From Pseudomonas mosselii (GTDB lineage: Bacteria; Pseudomonadota; Gammaproteobacteria; Pseudomonadales; Pseudomonadaceae): DNA of 64,000 nucleotides. Of the stretch, positions 18,795 to 27,616 are shown piece by piece (the first letter of the stretch is position 1; each line of letters begins with the position of its first letter). The DNA is taken from positions 1 through 64,000 of the forward strand of contig NZ_VAUO01000005.1 of NCBI RefSeq assembly GCF_005796105.1, written 5' to 3'. The notes beneath the pieces are model-generated. The model was not told the DNA's origin. It ran no database searches and saw only the letters and a program-made list of their open reading frames with translations. The position numbers were made by a program, and so were the translations under genes.

Positions 18795-21359
18795 ATGCGA
18801 ATAGATCGATTGACCAGCAAGCTGCAACTGGCGTTATCCGACTCCCAATCCCTGGCTGTGGGCATGGACCACCCAGCCATCGAGCCCCTGCACCTGTTGC
18901 AGGCGCTGATCGACCAGCAGGGCGGCTCGATCAAGCCGCTGCTGATGCAGGTTGGCTTCGACATCAACAGCCTGCGCAAGGCGTTGACCAAAGAACTCGA
19001 TCAACTGCCGAAAATCCAGAACCCCACTGGCGACGTGAACATGTCCCAGGATCTGGCGCGCCTGCTCAACCAGGCCGACCGTCTGGCCCAGCAGAAGGGC
19101 GACCAGTTCATCTCCAGCGAACTGGTGCTACTCGCCGCCATGGACGAGAACAGCAAGGTCGGCAAGTTGCTGCTGGGCCAGGGCGTGAGCAAGAAGGCCC
19201 TGGAAAACGCCATCAACAACCTGCGCGGCGGTGCGGCGGTCAACGACGCCAATGCCGAAGAGTCCCGCCAGGCCCTGGATAAGTACACCGTCGACCTGAC
19301 CAAGCGTGCCGAAGAAGGCAAGCTCGACCCGGTGATTGGCCGTGACGACGAAATCCGCCGTACCGTGCAGGTGCTGCAACGCCGCACCAAGAACAACCCG
19401 GTGCTGATTGGCGAGCCCGGCGTGGGCAAGACCGCCATCGCCGAGGGCTTGGCCCAGCGCATCATCAACGGCGAAGTGCCCGACGGCCTCAAAGGCAAGC
19501 GTCTGCTGGCGCTGGACATGGGTGCGCTGATTGCCGGTGCCAAATATCGCGGTGAGTTCGAAGAGCGCCTCAAAGGCCTGCTCAACGAGCTGTCCAAGCA
19601 GGAAGGCCAGATCATCCTGTTCATCGACGAGTTGCACACCATGGTCGGTGCCGGCAAAGGCGAGGGCGCCATGGACGCGGGCAACATGCTCAAGCCCGCC
19701 CTGGCGCGTGGTGAGCTGCACTGCGTCGGCGCCACCACGCTCAACGAATACCGCCAGTTCATCGAGAAGGACGCCGCGCTCGAGCGCCGCTTCCAGAAAG
19801 TGCTGGTCGAAGAGCCGAGCGAGGAAGACACCATCGCCATCCTGCGCGGCCTCAAAGAACGTTATGAAGTGCACCACAAGGTAGCCATCACTGACGGCGC
19901 GATCATTGCCGCCGCCAAGCTCAGCCATCGCTACATCACCGACCGCCAACTGCCGGACAAGGCCATCGACCTGATCGACGAAGCCGCCAGCCGCATCCGC
20001 ATGGAAATCGACTCCAAGCCCGAAGTGCTAGACCGTCTCGACCGTCGCCTGATTCAGCTGAAGGTGGAATCCCAGGCGCTGAAGAAAGAACAAGACGAAG
20101 CGGCCAAGAAGCGCTTGGAGAAACTCACCGAAGAAATCGAGCGCCTGGAACGGGAATACTCCGACCTCGAAGAAATCTGGGCCTCGGAAAAGGCCGAGGT
20201 GCAAGGTTCTGCACAGATCCAGCAGAAGATCGAGCAAGCCCGCCAGGAACTGGAAGCTGCGCGCCGTAAAGGCGACCTGAGCCGCATGGCCGAGTTGCAG
20301 TATGGGGTCATCCCGGACCTGGAACGCAGCCTGCAGATGGTCGACCAGCACGGCAAGACCGAGAACCAGTTGCTGCGCAACAAAGTGACCGAGGAAGAAA
20401 TCGCCGAAGTGGTCTCCAAGTGGACCGGTATCCCGGTCTCGAAAATGCTCGAAGGCGAGCGCGAAAAACTGCTGAAGATGGAAGGCCTGCTGCACCAGCG
20501 CGTGATCGGCCAGGACGAGGCGGTGACCGCCGTGGCCAACGCCGTACGCCGTTCGCGCGCCGGGCTGTCCGACCCCAATCGCCCCAGCGGTTCGTTCCTC
20601 TTCCTCGGCCCGACCGGTGTGGGTAAGACCGAGCTGTGCAAGGCGCTGGCAGAGTTCCTCTTCGACACCGAAGAGGCCATGGTGCGCATCGACATGTCCG
20701 AATTCATGGAGAAACACTCGGTTGCGCGTCTGATCGGGGCGCCGCCAGGTTATGTCGGTTATGAAGAGGGCGGTTACCTGACCGAAGCCGTGCGGCGCAA
20801 ACCGTACTCCGTGGTGCTGCTGGACGAGGTGGAGAAAGCCCACCCGGATGTGTTCAACGTGTTGCTGCAAGTGCTCGAAGACGGCCGCCTGACCGACAGC
20901 CATGGGCGTACCGTGGATTTTCGCAACACGGTGATCGTGATGACCTCCAACCTGGGCTCGGCGCAGATCCAGGAGCTGGCGGGTGATCGCGAGGCGCAGC
21001 GTGCGGCAGTGATGGACGCCGTGGGCTCTCACTTCCGTCCAGAGTTCATCAACCGCATCGACGAGGTGGTGGTGTTCGAGCCACTGGGCCGCGAGCAGAT
21101 CGCCGGCATCACCGAGATCCAGCTCGGCCGCCTGCGCAGCCGTCTGGCAGAGCGCGAGTTGTCGTTGAGCTTGAGCCCGGAGGCGTTGGACAAGCTGATC
21201 GCCGTCGGATACGACCCGGTGTATGGCGCGCGGCCGCTCAAGCGTGCAATCCAGCGCTGGATCGAAAACCCGCTGGCGCAGTTGATCCTCGGTGGCCAGT
21301 TCGTGCCCGGGGCTGCGATCACCGCGAAGGTGGAGGGGGACGAGATCGTCTTCGCCTGA
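18795..21359 (+). CDS. clpB: ATP-dependent disaggregase ClpB
   Basis: An 854-residue Hsp100 chaperone. It has an N-terminal Clp repeat domain (1-145), a first AAA+ module with GEPGVGKT near residue 205, the coiled-coil middle domain (about 400-525), and a second AAA+ module with GPTGVGKT near 605 and the arginine finger and sensor regions. It extracts polypeptides from aggregates with DnaK. The start follows GGAAGG. An upstream in-frame reading was rejected because family similarity begins at [16 protein letters not shown]. Confidence 0.97.
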   Translation: MRIDRLTSKLQLALSDSQSLAVGMDHPAIEPLHLLQALIDQQGGSIKPLLMQVGFDINSLRKALTKELDQLPKIQNPTGDVNMSQDLARLLNQADRLAQQKGDQFISSELVLLAAMDENSKVGKLLLGQGVSKKALENAINNLRGGAAVNDANAEESRQALDKYTVDLTKRAEEGKLDPVIGRDDEIRRTVQVLQRRTKNNPVLIGEPGVGKTAIAEGLAQRIINGEVPDGLKGKRLLALDMGALIAGAKYRGEFEERLKGLLNELSKQEGQIILFIDELHTMVGAGKGEGAMDAGNMLKPALARGELHCVGATTLNEYRQFIEKDAALERRFQKVLVEEPSEEDTIAILRGLKERYEVHHKVAITDGAIIAAAKLSHRYITDRQLPDKAIDLIDEAASRIRMEIDSKPEVLDRLDRRLIQLKVESQALKKEQDEAAKKRLEKLTEEIERLEREYSDLEEIWASEKAEVQGSAQIQQKIEQARQELEAARRKGDLSRMAELQYGVIPDLERSLQMVDQHGKTENQLLRNKVTEEEIAEVVSKWTGIPVSKMLEGEREKLLKMEGLLHQRVIGQDEAVTAVANAVRRSRAGLSDPNRPSGSFLFLGPTGVGKTELCKALAEFLFDTEEAMVRIDMSEFMEKHSVARLIGAPPGYVGYEEGGYLTEAVRRKPYSVVLLDEVEKAHPDVFNVLLQVLEDGRLTDSHGRTVDFRNTVIVMTSNLGSAQIQELAGDREAQRAAVMDAVGSHFRPEFINRIDEVVVFEPLGREQIAGITEIQLGRLRSRLAERELSLSLSPEALDKLIAVGYDPVYGARPLKRAIQRWIENPLAQLILGGQFVPGAAITAKVEGDEIVFA

Positions 21360-21424
21360 TCCCCGCCGCTAATCAACCTTGCTGGGGCTGCTTTGCAGCC
21401 TTTCGAGAATGGTTTTCGCTGTCA

Positions 21425-21470
21425 CTGTAGGAGCGGCCTTATGCCGCGAAAGGGCCGCGCAGCGGCCCCA
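21425..21470. repeat. REP-type element
   Basis: A GTAGGAGCGGCCTTATGCCG core followed by CGAAAGGGCCGCGCAGCGGCCC, which contains an inverted GGGCCGC/GCGGCCC. It is similar to the elements at 54.1 kb. It lies between clpB and the tRNA operon promoter. Confidence 0.65.
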
Positions 21471-21536
21471 GACCCCGCCGCTCCTCCGGTATTTCGGGCC
21501 TCTGGCATAACCTGCTGAAAATTTTGAAAAAAATGC

Positions 21537-21565
21537 TTGCACAAAATTCAGAGTACCCCTAATAT
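21537..21565 (+). promoter_or_regulatory. Sigma-70 promoter upstream of tRNA operon (distal)
   Basis: TTGCAC, a 17-base spacer, then TAATAT, followed by a GC-rich start region (CGCCCCGC) like the discriminators of stringently controlled stable-RNA genes. It is 200 bases before tRNA-Asn. Confidence 0.6.
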
Positions 21566-21656
21566 TCGCCCCGCTGTCAGGCACTAAGCGAATCACCAGC
21601 AACATCGGTGACCGCAAAACAACTTACAAATCAGTAAGTTGAATGAAAAAAAGTGG

Positions 21657-21684
21657 TTGACAAGCAAAACGAAGAATGTAGAAT
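21657..21684 (+). promoter_or_regulatory. Sigma-70 promoter of tRNA-Asn-Pro-Lys operon (proximal)
   Basis: A consensus TTGACA, 16-base spacer and TAGAAT, followed by a GC-rich AGCCGGCC discriminator. An AACTTAC/GTAAGTT inverted repeat (21621-21640) sits just upstream. This is the strongest promoter-like match seen in the window. Confidence 0.8.
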
Positions 21685-21766
21685 AGCCGGCCTCAGCAGC
21701 GACAACGCTAAAGAGTTCGAAGCTAACACAGGCTTCGAAGTGGTAAGAGTTGTACCGAAGTTCAGT

Positions 21767-21842
21767 TCCGCGATAGCTCAGTCGGTAGAGCAAATGACTG
21801 TTAATCATTGGGTCCCTGGTTCGAGTCCAGGTCGCGGAGCCA
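21767..21842 (+). tRNA. tRNA-Asn (GTT)
   Basis: A 76-base cloverleaf: acceptor TCCGCGA pairs with TCGCGGA, anticodon loop TGTTAAT gives GTT, the T arm holds GGTTCGAGTCC, and CCA is encoded. First gene of a three-tRNA operon. Confidence 0.97.
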
Positions 21843-21846
21843 ATCT

Positions 21847-21923
21847 CGGGGTGTAGCGCAGTCCGGTAGCGCGCCTGCTTTGGGAGCAGGATGTCAGGAG
21901 TTCGAATCCCCTCACCCCGACCA
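21847..21923 (+). tRNA. tRNA-Pro (TGG)
   Basis: A 77-base cloverleaf: acceptor CGGGGTG pairs with CACCCCG. The anticodon arm is CCTGC-TTTGGGA-GCAGG with anticodon TGG, and CCA is encoded. It lies four bases after tRNA-Asn. Confidence 0.97.
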
Positions 21924-21929
21924 TTTTTA

Positions 21930-22005
21930 GGGTCGTTAGCTCAGTTGGTAGAGCAGTTGGCTTTTAACCAATTGGTCGTAGGTTCGAATCCTACACGACC
22001 CACCA
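21930..22005 (+). tRNA. tRNA-Lys (TTT)
   Basis: A 76-base cloverleaf: acceptor GGGTCGT pairs with ACGACCC, anticodon loop CTTTTAA gives TTT, and CCA is encoded. It lies six bases after tRNA-Pro and directly precedes a terminator. Confidence 0.97.
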
Positions 22006-22010
22006 TGTAA

Positions 22011-22040
22011 AAAGGGCATCTCGAATGAGATGCCCTTTTT
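22011..22040 (+). terminator. Terminator of the tRNA operon
   Basis: AAAGGGCATCTC and GAGATGCCCTTT close on a short GAAT loop, followed by T residues. It lies six bases after tRNA-Lys. Confidence 0.93.
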
Positions 22041-22105
22041 CTTTTGTCTGCGTTTTTTCCCGCTGCTCTACTAGCCTGTGGCGTGCCGCGCAGGAGCAGC
22101 GCTTC

Positions 22106-22409
22106 ATGGCAGTGACCGCCTGTGTATTCATCGCCACCAGCCCGGATGGCTTCATCGCTCGCGAAGACGGCGGCCTAGCTTGGTTGCTGAGCGTCACCAC
22201 CTCCACCGACGAACACGGTTATGCAGGCTTCATGGCCGGTATCGATACGCTGGTGATGGGGTGCGCAACGCTCGAAAAAGTCATGGCGTTCGAGGGGGCA
22301 GGGGGTTGCGTTGTTCGGCGGGCAGGCCAAGGACGTGCCGTTGCGGCACCTGCGTACGACCAGTTATGAGAGTGGGTTCGTGCAGAGCACGTATCGTGTC
22401 GAGCGCTGA
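22106..22409 (+). pseudogene. Dihydrofolate reductase-like (RibD C-terminal family) gene remnant
   Basis: The N-terminal part, starting MAVTACVFIATSPDGFIARE, matches the start of YyaP/RibD-C-type reductases (about 180 residues). After about 70 codons (MGCATLEKVMAFEG) the reading frame breaks. A different frame then gives the typical C-terminus (LFGGQAKDVPLRHLRT to STYRVER) ending at 22409. The middle, about 80 residues, is missing and the ends are out of frame, so this looks like an internal deletion that killed the gene. It sits in a REP-rich gap. Confidence 0.65.
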
Positions 22410-22449
22410 GCGATGGTGGCACCGGCGCAGCCGGTGTTCGCGGCTGAAG

Positions 22450-22535
22450 CCGCTCCCACAGGGTATGCGGCGCGCTTGCGAAATCAGTTCTCTGCGCGAC
22501 AGCGTAGCCCAAAGGGCTGGGTAATCTCCCACAGG
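22450..22535 (+). repeat. Short copy of a long intergenic repeat
   Basis: About 86 bases nearly identical to one end of the longer repeats at 54191-54409 (same orientation) and 45331-45564 (inverted). All contain TTGCGAAATCAGTTCTCTGC and the AGCCCAAAGGGCT palindrome. Confidence 0.8.
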
Positions 22536-22569
22536 TGCAGTGCTGTATTCAGCGCTTTGCACCATCCCG

Positions 22570-22610
22570 TAGGAGCGGCTTGAGCCGCGAACACCGGCGC
22601 AGCCGGTGCC
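22570..22610. repeat. REP-type element before ndh
   Basis: A GTAGGAGCGGCTTGAGCCGCG core followed by CACCGGCGCAGCCGGTG, giving two adjacent short stems (CGGCTTGAGCCG and CACCGG/CCGGTG). It is one of several REP-like blocks that fill 22.4-22.7 kb; no gene was seen there. Confidence 0.6.
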
Positions 22611-22706
22611 ATCCTCCGCGTGGTCTGCTTCGCGGGAGTCCGGTAAACCCGCTACCACAGGATGGTGCAACGCCTGAATCCAGCGCTGCACCACCTTCTT
22701 CGTGGC

Positions 22707-24002
22707 TTAGTGCAACTTCAGGCGTGGCTCGGTGCCGCGACCAATCTTGCTGCCCAGCATCAGCATCGCCGTGCGGAAGAACCCGTACAGCGCCATCTGG
22801 TGCATGCGGTACAGCGACACGTAGAACATCCGCGCCAGCCAGCCTTCCAGCTTCACGCTGCCCATCAAGTTACCCATCAGGTTGCCCACCGCCGAGAAGC
22901 GCGACAGCGACACCAGCGAGCCGTAGTCTTTGTACGCATAGGTCAGCAGTGGCTTGCCTTCAAGGCGCGCGACGAGACTCTTGGCCAGGGTCGAAGCCTG
23001 TTGGTGTGCGGCCTGGGCCCGTGGCGGCACGTTGCGGTCGCTGCCCGGCTGCGGGCAGGCGGCGCAATCGCCGAAGGCGAAGATATCGTCGTCCAGGGTA
23101 GTCTGCAGGGTCGGGCGCACCACGAGCTGGTTGATGCGGTTGGTTTCCAGCCCGTCGATGTCTTTCAGGAAGCTCGGTGCACGAATGCCCGCCGCCCAGA
23201 CTTTCAGGCTGGCCTGGATCACTTCACCGTCGGCCGTCTTCAAGCCGCCCTCAGTCACCTCGCTGACCGCCGCATTGGTCATCACGGTGACGCCGAGTTT
23301 TTCCAAGGTCTTGTGCACTGGCACGCTGATGCGTTCTGGCAGCGCGGGCAGCACGCGCGGCCCAGCCTCGATCAGGGTGATGTGCATGTCCTTGGGCTGG
23401 ATGCGGTCCAGGCCGTAGGCCGCCAATTCATGCGCAGCGTTGTGCAGTTCAGCCGCCAGTTCCACGCCGGTGGCGCCAGCACCGACGATGGCCACGCTGA
23501 TCTTCTCGCTTTGCGGCGCACCGGCGTGAGCACGCAGGTAGTGGTTGAGCAACTGCTGGTGGAAGCGCTCGGCCTGCTTGCGGCTGTCCAGGAAAATGCA
23601 GTGCTGGGCCGCGCCCAGGGTACCGAAGTCGTTGGTGTTGCTGCCCACGGCGATCACCAGGCTGTCGTAGCCCAAGGTTCGCGCAGGTAGCAACTCGCGG
23701 CCTTCTTCGTCGAGGGTCGCCGCCAGCTGGATCTGCTTGCTCTCACGGTCCAGGCCACTCATGCGGCCGAGCTGGAAGTTGAAGTGGTTCCACTTGGCCT
23801 GGGCCACGTAGTTCAGTTCGTCTTCCGAAGAGTTGAGCGAGCCGGCAGCCACTTCATGCAGCAGCGGCTTCCAGATGTGGGTCAGGTTGGCATCAACCAG
23901 GGTGATTTCGGCGCGCTTGCGCTTGCCCAGGGTCTTACCCAGGCGGGTCGCCAGTTCCAGGCCGCCGGCGCCGCCGCCGACAATCACGATGCGATGAGTC
24001 AT
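22707..24002 (-). CDS. ndh: Type II NADH:quinone dehydrogenase
   Basis: A 431-residue FAD-dependent NDH-2. It starts with the FAD-binding RIVIVGGGAGGLELATRLG and has a second Rossmann motif for NADH (VAIVGAGATGVELAAEL, near 165), then the FAD-contacting DIFAFGDCAACPQP. A C-terminal membrane-binding region follows. It passes electrons from NADH to quinone without pumping protons. Length matches E. coli Ndh (434). A small DUF3094 gene lies just upstream on the same strand. Confidence 0.95.
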   Translation of the reverse strand: MTHRIVIVGGGAGGLELATRLGKTLGKRKRAEITLVDANLTHIWKPLLHEVAAGSLNSSEDELNYVAQAKWNHFNFQLGRMSGLDRESKQIQLAATLDEEGRELLPARTLGYDSLVIAVGSNTNDFGTLGAAQHCIFLDSRKQAERFHQQLLNHYLRAHAGAPQSEKISVAIVGAGATGVELAAELHNAAHELAAYGLDRIQPKDMHITLIEAGPRVLPALPERISVPVHKTLEKLGVTVMTNAAVSEVTEGGLKTADGEVIQASLKVWAAGIRAPSFLKDIDGLETNRINQLVVRPTLQTTLDDDIFAFGDCAACPQPGSDRNVPPRAQAAHQQASTLAKSLVARLEGKPLLTYAYKDYGSLVSLSRFSAVGNLMGNLMGSVKLEGWLARMFYVSLYRMHQMALYGFFRTAMLMLGSKIGRGTEPRLKLH

Positions 24003-24086
24003 GGGGATATCTCACAAGTTTTACGGAATGCGTGGGCACAAGGCCCGGCCGTGTCCGGCACGAGGGGCGGGCGAGCGCAAGGCAGC

Positions 24087-24260
24087 TCATAGCACCAGTC
24101 CACTCAGCAGGCGGCTCAAGAGGCCCAGACCGATGGTCACGGCCACCACCAGCAGCAGGAGCAGCCAAGGCCGGAATGGCCTGCGCTCTACACGGTGCTG
24201 GGGGGCGCTCAGATACTCATCGACGCGACGCTGATCTTCTGGATTCAGACGGCTGGTCAT
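24087..24260 (-). CDS. DUF3094 small membrane protein
   Basis: A 57-residue protein starting MTSRLNPEDQRRVDEYL and ending in one hydrophobic helix (WLLLLLVVAVTIGLGLLSRL). This matches the DUF3094 family found next to ndh in pseudomonads. The function is unknown; location suggests a membrane partner of Ndh or simple co-transcription. The 84-bp gap to ndh has no visible terminator. Confidence 0.85.
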   Translation of the reverse strand: MTSRLNPEDQRRVDEYLSAPQHRVERRPFRPWLLLLLVVAVTIGLGLLSRLLSGLVL

Positions 24261-24391
24261 GTGGGCCTCGTCAGATAGACGTTTGTGACTGCGTATACGC
24301 CACAGCGTTCACGCAAGCGCTTGAAGCCAATGATAATGCGTTCTATCGCTGGCGCCGAGTGTACGCCATCGCACACCCACTCGGCAGTGGA

Positions 24392-25021
24392 TCAAAGACT
24401 GATGCCCACATCGAACACGATGCTGCGCCCCAGGTTGGCACGCAGAAAGTCCGGCGCGTCCGGGTGGGCGAAGATCACCCGGGCGAAGGTTGGCCCGACC
24501 AGCGACAGTGAACGCCAACCCTGGCGCAGGTACTCGGTTGGCGGCGGGAAGTGGCTGTTGAGGTCAAGCACTTCGCGCTTGAGGCTGGCGAAGGCGATGA
24601 TGTCCAGCTCCCCAAGGTCGAGCCCACGTTCGCGGTAGTTGTGCGCCTTTTTACGCAGGGTCGGGCCCAGGCGCGCGAGCAGTTCGTGCGCGCTGATGCG
24701 CCGGGGGCGTACCTCGCGGCGCACCAGTTGGCTCAATGAAAACGCGCTGCGCCGACGTTGCAGCTCCTCGCGCCACTCATCGTTGAGGCGCCGCCCTTCG
24801 TCGAGCACGAAGAACACCTCGAACGCGGCATCGCGAAACAGCACATCCGGTGGCTCTTGCCCGGCGGGGGTGAAGTCCTCGCTGCGGTAGGCAATGTTCA
24901 GCCCTTGCAGCAGGCGCTGGCAGACCCAACGCTCGCGCTCCCATTTGCGGGCATTGGACAGGAACGCATTGGCTTGTTCGGCCTGGATGGTAAGCAGGCG
25001 CAGATAGTCTGAGTCATCCAT
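24392..25021 (-). CDS. DUF1780 domain protein
   Basis: 209 residues starting MDDSDYLRLLTIQAEQANAF. It is mixed alpha/beta with many acidic and Arg residues (FFVLDEGRRLNDEWREELQ), has no signal peptide or membrane helix, and matches the conserved Pseudomonas DUF1780 family. The fold is reminiscent of restriction-endonuclease-like proteins, but no activity is established. A longer upstream reading overlaps the divergent permease gene and was rejected. Function is unknown. Confidence 0.82.
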   Translation of the reverse strand: MDDSDYLRLLTIQAEQANAFLSNARKWERERWVCQRLLQGLNIAYRSEDFTPAGQEPPDVLFRDAAFEVFFVLDEGRRLNDEWREELQRRRSAFSLSQLVRREVRPRRISAHELLARLGPTLRKKAHNYRERGLDLGELDIIAFASLKREVLDLNSHFPPPTEYLRQGWRSLSLVGPTFARVIFAHPDAPDFLRANLGRSIVFDVGISL

Positions 25022-25148
25022 GCCCTCAAGCTTAGTCGCTAAATCATGACGGTAAGATGCTGTTTGTGCGTGGGAATCGGCGAGACAGGTAAAACCTGGA
25101 ATCGGTGTAGACTCAGGCTTATCCACAAGATACGAAGGGGTATGCGCG

Positions 25149-25832
25149 GTGATCAGTGCACAGGTGTTGTCCGCCACCAGCCTCACCCTGGGCTGGCTCG
25201 GCTATGTACCCTTGTTGCTCTGGGCCATCAGCCGTACGCGCTGGATAGAACTGTGCACCGACAGCCGCCGCCAGCACCTGCTGTTCGGCACGGTGTTCGG
25301 GCTGTTCGCGCTGTGGCTGGTGCGCCGCGACTTCGACACCGGGGTGTCGTACCACTTCATCGGCATGACCGCCGTCACCCTGTTGCTGGACTGGCCGCTG
25401 GCGGTGCTCGGCGGCTTTCTGGCGCAATTGGGCCTGTTGCTGCTGGGCCGCCAGGACCTCGCGGCCATTGGTGTCAATGGCCTGTTGATCGTGGGCCTGC
25501 CAGTGTTGGTCACCGAGGCCTGCGCGATTCTGGTCGAGCGCGCGCAGCCACGTAACCTGTTCGTGTACATCTTCTGTTGCGGATTCTTCCCCGCCGCACT
25601 CACGGTATTGCTGTGCCTGGGCGCCGCGCTTGGGCTGCTGTGGCTGGACGAGCGCTTCGCCCTGCCGGAGTGGCTGAGCGACTTCGTCGGTTACCTGTGG
25701 CTGATGATGTTCCCCGAGGCATTCATCAACGGCACGCTGATCAGCGCCCTGGTGGTGTTCTGCCCGGAGTGGCTGGAGACGTTCAACCGCACCCGCTACC
25801 TGCAAGCGCCTTGGAAGGATGAGGAACGCTGA
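25149..25832 (+). CDS. Energy-coupling-factor-type membrane permease (CbiM-like)
   Basis: A 227-residue integral membrane protein with about six helices and a GTG start. Features recall the CbiM-like substrate-binding component of ECF transporters (FPEAFINGTLIS near the end). No ATPase or T-component gene is nearby, so any transport role would need partners elsewhere or be solitary. The substrate is unknown. It diverges from the DUF1780 gene. Confidence 0.75.
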   Translation: MISAQVLSATSLTLGWLGYVPLLLWAISRTRWIELCTDSRRQHLLFGTVFGLFALWLVRRDFDTGVSYHFIGMTAVTLLLDWPLAVLGGFLAQLGLLLLGRQDLAAIGVNGLLIVGLPVLVTEACAILVERAQPRNLFVYIFCCGFFPAALTVLLCLGAALGLLWLDERFALPEWLSDFVGYLWLMMFPEAFINGTLISALVVFCPEWLETFNRTRYLQAPWKDEER

Positions 25833-25838
25833 AAACAC

Positions 25839-25860
25839 CACGGGGCAAGTCCGCCCCGTG
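25839..25860. other. GC-rich stem-loop between convergent genes
   Basis: CACGGGGC and GCCCCGTG pair across AAGTCC, between the ends of the permease gene and yacG. It has no T run and is probably a shared 3'-end structure. Confidence 0.55.
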
Positions 25861-25880
25861 ATCGCGCTACCTGGGCCGAC

Positions 25881-26081
25881 TCAGTGGCGCGGCTCCAGGT
25901 CCCCCGAATACAGCTCATCCTCCGATTCATGCGCCCCTGCGATCTTGTGCTCTTCGGCCGCCCACGCGCCCAGGTCGATCAGCTTGCAGCGGTCCGAGCA
26001 AAACGGCCGGAACGGGCTCTTGTCGCCCCATTCCACAGGCGCCCCGCAGGTTGGGCAATCAACGGTCATTGGCTGGCTCAT
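25881..26081 (-). CDS. yacG: DNA gyrase inhibitor YacG
   Basis: A 66-residue zinc protein with CPTCG and CSDRC, the four zinc ligands, followed by the conserved [11 protein letters not shown]. In E. coli YacG binds GyrB and blocks its DNA binding. The start overlaps the end of coaE, so the two are coupled in a pilD-coaE-yacG order seen across gammaproteobacteria. Confidence 0.94.
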   Translation of the reverse strand: MSQPMTVDCPTCGAPVEWGDKSPFRPFCSDRCKLIDLGAWAAEEHKIAGAHESEDELYSGDLEPRH

Positions 26082-26701
26082 GGCTGGCCTCCTCGCAAAG
26101 TCAGGTAAAAGTGGTGCAGGCGGTCAATCTGCGCATGCAGCGCGAGCAGGTCGCTGTCATTGACCACCACGTCATCGGCATGGCGCAGCCGCTCTTCGCG
26201 GGCCAACTGGGCCCCGAGGATCGCCTGCACCTGTTCAGGGCTGGTGTTGTCGCGCTGCAAGGTGCGCTGCACCTGCAACGCGGTAGGGGCGTCGATCACC
26301 AGGATGCGTTGGGTCTTCTGGTGCTGGCCCGACTCGATCAACAACGGCGACACATACACCGCATACGGCGATTCGGCCTTGGCCAGGTAGTTGAAAATCT
26401 CCTGACCGATCAGTGGATGCAGCAACTGCTCCAGCCATTGGCGCTGGGCCGGATCGGCGAAGATCAGCTGGCGCAACGCGGCGCGGTCGAGCTGGCCGTC
26501 GGCATGCAGCACAGTGGGGCCAAAGCGCTCGACAATGCTCGCCAGGGCCGGGCGGCCGGGTTCGACCACCCAGCGTGCAGCCTGGTCGGCATCGACCAGG
26601 TGCACGCCGAGTTCGACGAAACGCTCGGCGGCGGCGCTCTTGCCGCTGCCGATGCCGCCGGTCAGGCCGAGAATCCAGGGGGTGAAAGGCGCTGTGCTCA
26701 T
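26078..26701 (-). CDS. coaE: Dephospho-CoA kinase
   Basis: A 207-residue P-loop kinase with [11 protein letters not shown] near the start. [13 protein letters not shown] provides the acid of the active site, and a lid region contains [12 protein letters not shown]. It carries out the final step of coenzyme A synthesis. The ATG overlaps the pilD stop by one base, and yacG follows with a four-base overlap. Confidence 0.96.
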   Translation of the reverse strand: MSTAPFTPWILGLTGGIGSGKSAAAERFVELGVHLVDADQAARWVVEPGRPALASIVERFGPTVLHADGQLDRAALRQLIFADPAQRQWLEQLLHPLIGQEIFNYLAKAESPYAVYVSPLLIESGQHQKTQRILVIDAPTALQVQRTLQRDNTSPEQVQAILGAQLAREERLRHADDVVVNDSDLLALHAQIDRLHHFYLTLRGGQP

Positions 26702-27567
26702 CAGGTTCCAAGCAGTTGCAGGTAAGAGGCGACTATTTCATCACCCCAGAGCAGCGCGATCCACCCCGCAATCGCCAGATACGGCCCAAAGGGGATCGGC
26801 GCACCGCGCTGCGCACGCCGCAAACGCAGCAACACCACGCCGATCAGCGCCCCGGCCAGCGACGCGCCGAGTACCGTCAGCGGCAAGATCTGCCAGCCGC
26901 CCCAGGCACCGAGCATCGCCAGCAGCTTGAAGTCGCCATAGCCCATGCCCTCTTTGCCGGTGAGCAAGCGGAACAGCCAGTACACCGACCACAGGCTCAG
27001 ATACCCGAGCACCGCGCCCCACAGCGCATCGGCCAGCGGCACGAGCAGGCCAAAGGCATTGACCACCATCCCCAGCCACAGCAACGGCAGCACCAACACA
27101 TCGGGCAACAGTTGATGGTCGGCATCGATCAGGCTCAAGCCCAGCAGCCCCCAGCTCAGCAACAGTACCGCCAGCGCCGGCACCCCCGGCCCGAAATGCC
27201 AGGCCACCAGCAGCGACAGCAGCGCGCAAGCCAGCTCCACCAGCGGATAGCGTGGGCTGATCCGCCCCTTGCACCCTGCGCAACGCCCACCCAAGGCCAG
27301 GTAGCTGAGCAGCGGGATGTTTTCCCAGGCGCGGATTCGGTGCTGGCAATGCGGGCAGTGCGAGGCCGGCTGGCACAGGTCGTAGCGCGGCTGCGGCGTT
27401 TCCGGCAAGCCCAGCATCGCCTGCGCCTCGCGCTGCCATTGGCGTTCGAGCATCACCGGCAAGCGGTGCGCCAACACATTCAGAAAACTGCCGACCAGCA
27501 GCCCCAGCAACGCGGCCAGGCAATAAAAGAAAGGCGGGTGGTCGAGGATAACGCTCCAGGCACTCAT
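26701..27567 (-). CDS. pilD: Prepilin peptidase PilD
   Basis: A bifunctional leader peptidase and N-methyltransferase with about eight membrane helices. A zinc site ([15 protein letters not shown] and CAGCKG) lies in the first cytoplasmic loop, and the two catalytic aspartates lie in [11 protein letters not shown] and GYGDFKLL. It would process PilA, the minor pilins here and type II secretion pseudopilins. The start is uncertain: MSAWSV at 27567 gives 288 residues, ATG at 27579 or TTG at 27588 slightly more. Confidence 0.94.
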   Translation of the reverse strand: MSAWSVILDHPPFFYCLAALLGLLVGSFLNVLAHRLPVMLERQWQREAQAMLGLPETPQPRYDLCQPASHCPHCQHRIRAWENIPLLSYLALGGRCAGCKGRISPRYPLVELACALLSLLVAWHFGPGVPALAVLLLSWGLLGLSLIDADHQLLPDVLVLPLLWLGMVVNAFGLLVPLADALWGAVLGYLSLWSVYWLFRLLTGKEGMGYGDFKLLAMLGAWGGWQILPLTVLGASLAGALIGVVLLRLRRAQRGAPIPFGPYLAIAGWIALLWGDEIVASYLQLLGT

Positions 27568-27616
27568 GTTCAGGTCCATCGCATACAAGGTGTGGGGATC
27601 TGCCGCGAGCCAGCCA

